A DNA stretch of 64,000 nucleotides from Diploscapter coronatus (lineage: Eukaryota; Nematoda; Chromadorea; Rhabditida; Rhabditidae): the NCBI GenBank assembly GCA_964036155.1, contig OZ038422.1, positions 33,441,201 through 33,505,200 of the forward strand. The letters run 5' to 3'. Numbering within the stretch: position 1 is the first letter of the stretch; the number at the start of each line of letters is the position of its first letter. Positions 37,607-47,998 of the stretch are shown here, in pieces. A program made the translations under genes and the position numbers. The notes under the pieces were generated by a model that was not told the origin of the DNA, did no database searches, and saw nothing but the letters and a program-made list of their open reading frames with translations.

Positions 37607-38481
37607 TGTCCGAGAGAAGGTTTTAAAAATCTTACTTTTACGTTAATTTGCAACGTACAATGTACAGGATATCATATTATCGTCATTCTTTTATTTAAAA
37701 AAAATTTTATGGGGAAGTTGTCTATCCCTGTGAAAGTTAAAATTGGACTTTACATCGTTATTTACACATGAGCTTGCTCATTTTTGGACCTTCTTTATAA
37801 ATCATAGGTAACTTTCTGGATTTTTGCAACAGTTAATTTTTCAGGATTTAAAATGTCATCAATTATTCTGCGAAAATACAACTGTTGAGGCTTTAGATTT
37901 TCTAAAACGATAATATTTTGCAAAGCGTTCAAAACCGACCCTTTTGAAAATTCCGTCGTTCGTTTTATTCGAAATCTCAGTTACACTCTACGTCTTCTAC
38001 TCGGGTTTTTGTTGTTGTTGTGTACTATCGTAATTTTTATCGATTATTATTTGAACTTGTTCTGGAAAAGTGAATTTGTTTTAGAGGTGATTTTTAACGC
38101 TGAACCTAAAATGAGTCAGATTTTACAATTCTATGATGAATATCAGCCTTTTTTCCAAGCCTTGAAGTTTCTTATTTTTAGGTTCAGTTTTAAAAACTCT
38201 TTTATTTTTAAATATCGTACCCACAAAAATCTTTTTATTTTTTTTCGATACTGCGAAAATGAAAATGTAATATTTCTTTGTTTACATTTTCATTATCCCG
38301 CTAATTCTTTATCATTCGTCATATCACTCGAAATTGTGATTTCTCCATGTGCATTCAAATAAAAACGTAGACAATAAATGATTTACGTATTACGAGAGAA
38401 AAATTCAGGTTCAAAAATACCTTTTGATTCTTCTCCTAATTTTTTCTCGAAATGGAAAAAAACGTTTTTAAGATAACAAAG
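37607..38481. other. Intergenic region, glucosyltransferase to frataxin
   Basis: No coding exon is visible. AATAAA at 38373-38378 is followed by a T-rich stretch and an acceptor-like TTTTTAAG ending at 38472, about 10 nt before the frataxin ATG. This spacing is what nematode operons show. Confidence 0.5.
38373..38378 (+). terminator. Candidate poly(A) signal of ceramide glucosyltransferase
   Basis: This AATAAA stands about 770 nt after the stop and 104 nt before the frataxin start. Confidence 0.4.
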
Positions 38482-39364
38482 ATGGCGGCGTCAATAGCGA
38501 TCAGGAGCCATTTTCTCAGGTACTTTTTCAAAATTAAAAGAAAGTGAAAATTAGAAAGAAGCTTGGATTACGGTGATTATGGTAATTTGGCAGGAAATCG
38601 ATCGGTAATTTGATATTTCGTCGAGGCATCACCGACGCTGAATACGATCGCGCTGCAGAGGATACGCTTCAGAGGTACCGTTATTTTTTAAATTCTTAAA
38701 AATTAGCATATTTCTAAAGATAGAATAATCCACAAAACAATCTTTCGTTTTATAAAGGGATCAAATTTAGAAAAATATCGTAATCCTCAGTTTTTTTGTA
38801 ATTTGTTAGAAAGTAGAACGTGTGGAAAAGTATACCGTAATCCAAAAATTTAGGATGTACGAATATTTCGACACAGTGCCGGACAAGCACAACGTCTCGA
38901 AGGAGTACGACGTTTCCTACTCGATGGGCGTGCTCACGACGGTCGTCAGCAAGGAAATCGGTAAATTTATGCTTTCTTTTTAAAGCTACTGTAATCTTTA
39001 AAGAATAAAAATTACTATCTCTGAAATAAAAAAAGTTATCCTGATTGTGTTTCAGGAACGTATGTGATAAACAAGCAGTCACCAAACAGGCAAATCTGGC
39101 TATCGAGCCCGATTTCCGGCCCGAAACGATACGATCTAGTCGAGAAAGAGTAAGCGGTTTTGAAAATTTCGAAGAAAATCTAGGAAAATTCTCGTTTCCA
39201 AATATTCAGGCGGATCTAATTTTATTCAAGAAAAATAAAGGAAAATATGATTTTTTTTTAAATTTTTCAGGTGGATCTATTCTCACAATGGGGAATCGCT
39301 TCATTCCCTGCTGAATCGAGAATTTCGCCAAATCTTCAAGACCGACAAAATCAATATTCCTTGA
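38482..39364 (+). CDS. frh-1: Frataxin (mitochondrial Fe-S cluster assembly factor)
   Basis: Five exons (38482-38519, 38594-38674, 38854-38960, 39056-39149, 39271-39364) give 137 residues. Frataxin works in the mitochondrial matrix, where it speeds up sulfur transfer on the NFS1-ISCU complex. The first 24 residues ([20 protein letters not shown] and on) form a basic presequence without acidic residues. The acidic helix follows ([20 protein letters not shown], then FDTVPD). The beta-sheet core has [20 protein letters not shown] and [20 protein letters not shown], and the closing helix is [13 protein letters not shown]. The conserved Asn-Lys-Gln and the Trp of the sheet are present. A poly(A) signal follows at 39480. 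Spacing from the upstream gene suggests co-transcription. Confidence 0.97.
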
Positions 39365-39479
39365 ATTTTGATAGAAATTTTTAAAAGCGAGGCTTTTCGC
39401 ATCTCGTTTTCAAATAATTCTATAGTATTGAATAGTCAGTGTGTGGAAATTATGAGATTGTTGTACATTTTTTGAGAAA

Positions 39480-39485
39480 AATAAA
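39480..39485 (+). terminator. Poly(A) signal of frataxin
   Basis: This AATAAA lies 115 nt after the stop, in a short 3'UTR. Confidence 0.6.
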
Positions 39486-40077
39486 GAATTTTCTCAACGT
39501 CGATGAAAAATACGTCAACGTTTGAAACGAGACCAAGCACATCCCTCTTCTCATACCTTTTCACTTTTGTGTTACTTTTTCAAATTTTCCTTTAAAAAAT
39601 AGAATGCTTTTTGAAAATTGTAGAGCTTCATTTTCTTGTGCCTGCGTTTTGCATTTTGCATACGCTCCCGCCCACTAAATTTCCTAGAGCACGCCATGCA
39701 AAGCTCCAAACGAAAAACGCGAAGACTTTTCAATTTCTCGGTCGATTTTTCTAAAATTTTGAGGCCTTGAAATTCCGGAATTTTTCAACTTTTATAAAAC
39801 CATTTTTTGCTAAAATTGAACTGCAAAAATCCTAAAATTTCTATTTTTTCACATTCGTCTCGCAACAATCTCCAAATCTTATCGATTTTTCCTCGTCCTT
39901 TCTTTATTTTCCAAGTTTTCTCGGAACTTTCTGCATCAAATTGTTCTTCAATTTCTTTAATCACTGAATTGCAGCAAAGTTTCACCGTTTTTTCGGATTC
40001 GTAATTCAGTTTCTCGTGATTTTTATCGAATTTTGCGATTGTTATCAATTTCAATTTTGAAAACTTTTCAGTCGCTT

Positions 40078-40122
40078 ATGACAGCGTCATTGTGGGATTT
40101 TTATCCTGTGGATAGGCAGTAG
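40078..40122 (+). promoter_or_regulatory. Upstream ORF in the phosphatase leader
   Basis: If the mRNA begins at the acceptor at 40071, its first ATG opens a 14-codon ORF (MTASLWDFYPVDRQ) that stops 160 nt before the main ATG. Such an ORF could lower translation of the phosphatase. Confidence 0.4.
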
Positions 40123-40281
40123 GCAGGACAGAAAACGAAAAACGAAGAATTTCCGGGGATTCGACAGAAGGGATTAGTGGATAAAGGCGAGCCAGCACAG
40201 AGAGGACTGAGACTGCGGCAGGACCGCAAAAACGAGCCAACCAAGCTGAAGCTCCAGGACAACCAAGGAAGACACGACGAT

Positions 40282-43200
40282 ATGAGGTGGGTGAATCAAA
40301 AAATAAAAAATATTGAAAGTGAATTTTTAGAGGGTAATTTTTTTCTGACTTTGAGAAAAGTATGGCGCCAAGGTTGTAGATTGCTGTAGAAACCTGCAAA
40401 ATTTGCATTCGAGTTTGATAAAAGGTGGAAGAGCTTCACTATTTCACTTTTTGAATCGCTTTCAACTCATGACTCGCGAATTCAGAGCTCTTCAAGAACT
40501 TGTGTTTCATTTTCTTTTAAACATCGATTTTTTTCAAATTTATCTTTTCCCTCTAAAAAATCTTCCTCCAGCTTTGATCATCAATCTTTATAGTTGGTGG
40601 CGAGCTTTCGGAATCTCGTCTAGTTAATCCCTTCTTCATCACATCACTCGGATTTGTGCTCTGAATGGAAACCATAGGATTTTTTTTGTCCTACGATAAA
40701 AAGTATAGAATAGAAAAATGGCTGGAATAAGGCAGAAATTCTGAAATAGAAAGTCCTCGAGCCACGCTTCTTTACTTCTGCAGGGTTTCCTAAATTCTTT
40801 GGGTTCTTAGGTTTTGGGGTTTAGGATTAGACGCTTAGACGTTTCTGAAATGAGCATGATGTGTTAGGATAGAGATAATCCCCTCTCGGATAACGATAGG
40901 AATTCAAATATATACATCCGGAGATTCGTGAGGCTTTATAAGAGTATCCACTTTTATACCCAGAAAATCTCGTCTATCTTTCAACCTAAACTCTAATTTA
41001 CTATATTCCTCGAAAATTATGAGTTTTAGAAGGAGAGTGTAAGTTGGATTTTCTTTTCATATTGTTTTAGGTTTTAGAACACTATTGAATTCTGTAATAT
41101 CGACTTTAGCTGATAAGTTGATAATCCTTTATTCTGAACTGCATAAAATACAAAAATCGATAGTTTTAAAGGATATTTTATTTATTTATTTATTGTTTTT
41201 AATTTTCAGCTATCGTCCGTGCAATTTCTTCTACAATGTGACGGGAGAAGAGGCAGAAAGGCTGCTGAAGGAGTATGGTGTGGATGGGGAGTTCTTGGCA
41301 AGACCTTCCGAATCGCATCCGCGCAACTTCACACTATCCATTGTGTAGGTGCTTTTTCCTTTCGGTTATATGGTTTTCCTGTGAAACTAAATTCAAGAAA
41401 AGAATATTTGCAGATATTAAGTGAGGTTCATAGCTAGCTAGCTAGCCCTTCTAGCCTGTTTTAATTTAATTTTTATATCTTATTTTGAGAGAACGTTTCA
41501 TGAATCAGCAAACTAAAGTACTTTCCAAAGGAAACGAGAAAATTGTGAACACAGGTCTAAAGATTTGTGCAAAATTCGTTTTTTGCTATCATTTTTTAGC
41601 GAGAAAGATAGTGAAATTGCTGATTTTCAGCCGAGGCGAATCGGTGACGCACATCAAGATCCACAACAAGGACGATATGCTGAATCTGTGCGGGGGCGAG
41701 TCCTTTCCGAGTCTATCCGATCTCGTTCAGTTCTACATGGAAAACCCCGACCAGCTACAGGAGAAAAATGGCGGCACTATTGTGCTAAGGTTGGTTTTTT
41801 TTGTCAAAAATGTCTTTCTTTAATTTTATTTAATAAAAAGTGCCTACTATGACATTTTACAACAACCATTTTCTATTGTAGAACGTTTCCTTTTTTCAAT
41901 TTATAGAATTTTTAAAACTTAGATAAAGTAATGGTGTTTTTTTAAATTCAATTTTCAGGCGGCCAGTCTCAATTCCCTTGTCCGAACCGGCAGCCAAAGA
42001 AGTCCGTGAACCAACCGCTCAACGCTGGTTTCACGCAAACATCACAGGCGCTGAGGCTGTGCAACTGCTCTCCAAGGAAAAACAATGGGCTTTTCTTGTC
42101 AGGTCGGGCAATTTTCTCAATTCCAGACTTGGGTTTTCGAACCGCATATATGAATTAGGTATAATAAATTATCCCAGCCCACTTTGCATTACTATCCCAC
42201 CACAGAACGAGAGACGATGGCTAATTATTGCGGTAGAAAAGTTGCAAGTCTATCTAATTTATCGTTGAAAGAACTTGATATATATTGAAACTTCTTTAAT
42301 TCAAGCATAGCGATATTTCTCTGTTAATGTTGTTTTTATAGATTTTCTGAAACCTAGATGATGCAACCTATAGCCGATAACAATTTCTCTGAAAATTTTC
42401 AAACTTGGTGAAAGTGATCCAATAGACATGCTATTTATCGGCTCTATTATCTTTGAGAAATTATGCAATGATTCTGAAGCCTATCTTGAAAATGAGAGAA
42501 TTCGATAAGCCTGGTTACGATACTTTTCAAGAAGTCTAATTTTTTAATTTTTATTCGTCTGCACTGGCTCACTTAATGACCAAGAAAGGTCCTTCAGCAT
42601 TTTATGAATTTTATGAAACGTTCGAATCTGTTGTTAATTTTCATTTTCAGAGAAAGTCAGCGTCAGCCCGGCTATTACGCGATCACCGTAAAGACGGATG
42701 AAAACGTCGTGCATATCCTGATTCGCAGGAATTCGGCGGTAATTTAAAATAAATTTTAAAAATCAGAAAAAACGTTATCCTTTTTCTAATTTTTTTTCGA
42801 ACAAATAGATAAAATTAATTTCCTCTTGTCTAAAAGATTGAAAAACAGACCTAAGGGCGAATTAAGTCAGGTTGGACGTGTAACCTACCCTCTATAATAG
42901 TTTCGTCAATTTTTATTTTTAGCGTTTAATTTACAAAAATTTTCTCCACTCATGAAGAAGTCTTAACTTGAATTTCGCTCCTGCAACTTACCACTCGTAT
43001 ATTTTTGAGTCTGACTCAAATGCTCCCTAGGTCTGAAACATCAAATCTCCACTTTGTTTTCAATAATAAAAATGGGCTATTTTCCAGACGGGAATGTACC
43101 ACGTGGGCGGAGGTGACGAGTTCCGTTCAGTGAGTGACCTGCTTGAGCACTACAACAACAACCCCATGGTTGAGGAGAACAGTCAACGGGTCGTTCATCT

Positions 43201-46200
43201 TATTAATGTGAGGAGCTTTTTTTTTATTCTTATATTTTTAAACATTTTTTAAGAATAATTTGTACATTTTAAAATATTATTTTCTTTTAGCTGGTCCCCT
43301 CAACCTGCGTGCCTGCAGACGCGATTGAAGCCAGAATCAGTCTTCTGCAGCATCTGGATCCAAACACCAACAAAACGGGGTTGGCTGAGGAATTTGAAGT
43401 ATTTTTTTTTTTTATTTTTCGGAAACAATTGACATTTTCCAGAAAGTTCCCACAAACGAGAGTTACCTATCAAAACGAGAGGGAAAACGCGACGTGAACG
43501 TCAACAAAAACCGGTACAAGAACATCGTCCCGTATGATCATACGAGGTATTTTTTCTTTATTTTTTCTATTTTTGTAAAATTATCATTTTTCCAGGGTGG
43601 TTTTGAAAGAAGTCGGTCAAAACCCAGGTGATACGGACTACATTAATGCAAATTACATTCGGGTAGGTTTCAAAAAGTGCATTCATGAGAAGATGAAATC
43701 GTTTACACATTAATATTAGGCGATAGTGCTTCAACCAAAAAATAAGCTGATCATTCTAATTCAAGTTTCAGATTCCTGGCGGCCCTCCTCTCTATCTGCT
43801 CTCGGACAAGGTCTACATCTCCACGCAAGGCTGTCTGCCGCATACGGTCGTCGATTTCTGGAAGATGGTCTGGCAGGAAAACTGCAGAGTAATCGTCATG
43901 ACTACCAAGGAAGTTGAGAGGGCCAAGGTACGGAAGTTTGAAAATTTAAATAAAAAACTCGAAGGATTTTTTTAGGAAAAGCAAAATATGACTATCAAAA
44001 CTGGTGGTTCCCAGTAGCTTTATTTATTTTAGTAGAAACAGACTGAAAGACATTATTCAATGATTTTTAATACTTTCATTTGCCATTACCAAAAGTCCAT
44101 TTCAATAGTTGTTATTCATGATTTAGTTGAAGTATATTTAGAAAATCATAAAACTTTAATCGCGAACTTTATAAATTTGCATACAGATAAACAAAAAACG
44201 TGTTTCGTTAAAAGATGAGAAAAATATCATTCATCTTAACTTTTTCAGTCGAAATGCGAAAGATATTGGCCGGACCTGAATTTCGAAAGGAAAATCGGGT
44301 TCTTGCTCATCAAAAACGTCGAAGAAATCGTGGTGAAGAACGACGTGAACGAGGACAGCTATATTAAGCGGAAACTCGTCGTCACAAATGGGGGTGGGAT
44401 GTCTATTATTTTCAACTTTTCTATTTTCAATTAAACTTTTCGAACTTTACCATATCTCTAAAATAGCCATTTTATTTATCAAATTTTTTAAACTCATTCA
44501 TTCATAGATTAATGACAGAATTGAAAATCTTGCAAGATCCCTGCTGCTTAATCGAAATAGTTATAATATTTACCCAATTTTTGCAGCGTATTCGCACTTT
44601 TCTTAATGGATGATCATCTTTAAGAACATCCTAAATTTGTTTTTCTTATTTTAGTGGAAAATTATATTTTTATAGGGCTAGTTTTGATAAGTTGCGATTT
44701 TCAGACAGCCCACCCCGCGAACTGTCGCATTTGCAATTCGTCTCGTGGCCGGATCACGGCTGTCCCGATCACCCCGAACACGTTCTGGACTTCCTCGATG
44801 CGGTCGATGATGCCTGGGAAAAGACACCCAATCCAAAGAGCCCTATTGTTGTGCATTGCAGGTAGAAGTTGTGAAAATTTTTGAGTTTTTGAATGTAGGC
44901 TTCAAAAAAGACGATATTTTCTACCTTGTTGGACGTTTTTGCTATTTGCATTACCAAATTACAAAGCCACTACCCTCTTTTTCTTTCCTTTTCCATACTA
45001 TTTCCCAGAAAAGGGTGGTATAACCAGTGAGCCCTAAATATGAATTCGAAAATCATTTTCTTTAAAAAGTTGTTAGTTTTTATTGTGCTTCATGTAAGTC
45101 ATAGATTTGAGAATAGTCAATAATGTTGATCACTTTTTGACCAAATTTCATTGTCCATGCGACTTTCTTTAAATTTGGAAAATGCTCATGATATGTTTCA
45201 AGGAAACAACTATTTAGTCCAGCGATGCGTCTAGATAATGGCGGCAGATTTCATGCGGATATAATATAAAAAAAGGTTGCGCAAGCTTTCTCTCAAAACA
45301 AAAATCGCGAAATAGTGTGTGGAAAAACAGCAAGGTTGTGTGGTAGGAAAGTTTACGAAGCCAAAAAAGTTGTTTTTATTTAAATAGGGAAGAGAAATTC
45401 AGTGCGGGTATCGGCCGAACGGGTACATTCATCGTGATCGACGTGCTGCTGAATCAGATCAAGAAACGGGGTCGATCCTGTCCCATCGATATTCCAAAAA
45501 CTGTCGAGTGTATCAGGTGAAAATTTAAATTTTAGCTTTTTTATCTTCATTTTATCAAATTGGAAGAAGAAAAATGCTTCTTGATGAATTGATTTTTTTG
45601 AAATTATAAAATTTTTAAAGGTTTTTCTATTTTTAGAGGCCAGCGAAGCGGCATGGTGCAAACCGAGGCGCAATACTGCTTTCTCTACAAGGCCATCTGC
45701 TGTTACATTCAAAGGACTTGCAAGGTATGCCTTATTTTTCATTTCTTTTATGCTGAAAATGGTCTGAAAAAGACAATTTATCGTTCTCGAGAGCTATCGG
45801 TTAATTTGGGTGAAATTCGAAACATATGATAAGAATTTTTATGATTTTCATACTATTTGAAATTTGAAAAAAAATGAGGAAACTTCTCAAAGAAATCTTC
45901 AATAAATAAAATTTCAATATCTCTTCACTTTCATTTTCGGCTATTTTGAGAGAAATTTGAAAGATATTTTGCGAGACAAGAATAAGAACAAGCTTCTAAT
46001 ACTAACTTTTAAATCAGTCGAAATGCATAAATTTCTTAAAAAATTCGAAAAATCGACTTTAGCGTCGCATCATTTCTTCAACAAATTCAAGCAACAGCAA
46101 TTCCTCTCTGACTCTGACCGGCCTACCCTCTGCACCCCCAGTTCCCCCGAGGAGACAAAATGCCATTCCACATCCCGCACAGGCATACGTCAATGAAAAC

Positions 46201-46209
46201 GATAAGTAA
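40282..46209 (+). CDS. ptp-2: Non-receptor tyrosine phosphatase with two SH2 domains (SHP2 / PTP-2)
   Basis: Fifteen exons give 578 residues (human SHP2 593): 40282-40286, 41210-41344, 41631-41789, 41959-42102, 42651-42738, 43088-43207, 43291-43398, 43443-43546, 43596-43662, 43772-43927, 44249-44393, 44705-44861, 45403-45516, 45637-45724, 46063-46209. It acts in receptor tyrosine kinase to Ras signalling. N-SH2: [20 protein letters not shown], with Arg33 in FLARPS. C-SH2: [16 protein letters not shown], with Arg148 in FLVRES. PTP domain: [27 protein letters not shown], the WPD loop (Asp427), the P-loop [10 protein letters not shown] (Cys462) and the Q-loop QTEAQY. The tail has a PxxP motif (SAPPVPPRR) and AYVNEN, a YxN site for Grb2/SEM-5-type SH2 domains. 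The first coding exon is only ATG AG; it is chosen because it joins in phase to [10 protein letters not shown] and matches the SHP2 start. Confidence 0.95.
42125..42251. repeat. Foldback element, family B copy 3 (diverged)
   Basis: The left arm has AGACTTGGGTTTTCGAACCG and the right arm TTGCGGTAGAAAAGTTGCAA followed by GTCT. It lies in the intron that splits the C-SH2 domain just after FLVR. Confidence 0.75.
42846..43035. repeat. Foldback-like segment in phosphatase intron
   Basis: CAGACCTAAGGGCGAATTAA on the left pairs imperfectly with ATGCTCCCTAGGTCTG on the right. The interior also has AATTAAGTCAGG and GTCTTAACTTGAATTTCGC, suggesting a nested or diverged element. Confidence 0.5.
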
Positions 46210-47998
46210 CGAGGGAATATAGGAAGATTCTTACATTTCCCTAGCTTTTTTGTATTTTTGAACGGCAACAACAATATGATGAGGGTGCGATATATAAAAT
46301 TACGACATGCTATTTCGAAAGTACTGTAAAATCTAAAATAGAAGTGCACCTCCTTCCAAAATGCTTATACTACATATTACCTAACGCCTCTCATTTCAGG
46401 ATATGTTTTACAATGTTCTTTTTTAGTTAATGAGTGAATTTTATCTCAATTTAAAGTTATTACGATCACTAGATGAGAAGTTATATGGCGATTGAAAACT
46501 GGGGGACTGAAGAATAGAAGTCCATGGACTTCTATTTTAGATTTTACAGTATAGAAAGTTTTAAATGACGTGCCATCATATTGTAATTATCTCTTTGGAC
46601 TTATCGTAAAATCTCACTTTTGTAAGGAAGAACGATATTTTGAACACATTTAAAAAAATATTGAAAGTAATTTGATATTACTAACACGGTGGTAACAACC
46701 TAAAATGTCAAAATATCGTTTTTCTTGCAAAAATCATAGAAGCTTTCTAGACTTCTACTTGAGATTTACAAAATGTAATGTAACCATTTTCTACCCACTG
46801 GCCAGTTTTTTCCAGCACTTATAGGGTTTTCAAAGAATTGGAGTTTTTTCTGTCAGGGTAATTCTGGAAATTTTATCAAGAAATCGACCTTTTCCAGAAT
46901 TTTCCTAAAATTTCCCCCTTTCATTCAGCCCACAAATTGTCCTGAAAACATATCGCGGCTTTCATTTTTATTGATTTTGATTCAGAAGATTTTTTTTTCG
47001 AATTTTTGCCGACGCTGTGATTGAAAATTATACAACAACACATGTAAAAATTACAAGTCAGCCCTAGAAATTATTGGATAGTTAGGTAGATTATAAAGTG
47101 ATGAATTTATCGATCATTTTAAAAATCGATAAATCGATGATTTTTCTAAGAAAGTTCAAATTCGTATTTTCGGTTAGTTTTTTCTTCTCAAAAAATTTCC
47201 GTTATATTTTATTCTTCCTGAATTTTTCTTCAGCAAGCACCAGTGAATTTGGCATACGAGGTTCAATTGTGTGGTTTCTAGGATTTTGGTTTGAAATTCT
47301 GAAAATTTCGTCATTTTTTCGAATTTCTTGAAAATGTTTTTGAGAAAATGGCGAAAAAATTACAGTAATCCATCTCCGATCAGTTTTTTCTAGTTTGTAT
47401 ATTTCACCTCCAAAACTGACAAACCTGCTGCTCTAAAATTTTCCTAGCCCTACGAAATTCTTTCGACTCTAGTCACCCTAAGAAAACTTTGTTAGCCCCA
47501 ATTTTTTTTGCAAATTGCATTTTTCATGTTTTTTTCAATTTCATTTAATTTTCACAAAAATTTCTTAAAATTTGAAGCGATTTTGTGAGAATGCACTTTC
47601 TGTTGTTGTTTCAGTTGTAATTTTCTTGACTTTGTATGTAATTATTTCTTTGCAAATTTGGACTTGGAACGAGTAGAAATGGATTGTGAAAAATCAATTA
47701 AAGAAAAAGTTCTGAAGCTGGATTTTTTTGTTTTGAAAATCGTGTTGAATTCACACATCTTTGTGTTACCTGCCGTGTCTTCTACGATATTTTTGTTTTG
47801 GGAGAAAAAATTTGAAAAAAAATCGATAAATTTCGAAAATCTGCTTCATTGCTATTTTTCTCTAATTTTTATCATTAGAGCATATTTTCTGAAATTACAA
47901 ACTTTCGAGATGTTATCGTTTTTTTCAAATTTAACTTTTTTCGAATAACCTTAACATTGGTAATGATTTGTGATTTTAGCGACAAGCAGTCACCAAAA
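46210..47998. other. Intergenic region, SH2 phosphatase to VRK kinase
   Basis: No coding exon is recognised. It holds a MITE with TA flanks (46324-46549), a neighbouring inverted repeat (46631-46643 with 46708-46720) and a TTTTAG trans-splice-like acceptor at 47979, 19 nt before the kinase ATG. Confidence 0.5.
46324..46549. mobile_element. MITE with TA target-site duplication
   Basis: Perfect terminal inverted repeats (CTGTAAAATCTAAAATAGAA on the left, exact complement on the right) are each flanked by TA. The full element is 226 bp and has no ORF. TA duplication with short terminal repeats is the Tc1/mariner pattern. A diverged relative seems to lie just downstream (about 46580-46790). Confidence 0.75.

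Larger units (their letters stand above)
39365..40281. other. Intergenic region and 5'UTR of the SH2 phosphatase
   Basis: The frataxin poly(A) signal is at 39480-39485. A T-rich stretch and the acceptor AACTTTTCAG ending at 40071 probably mark the 5' end of the next mRNA, leaving about 210 nt of leader before its ATG. Confidence 0.5.
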
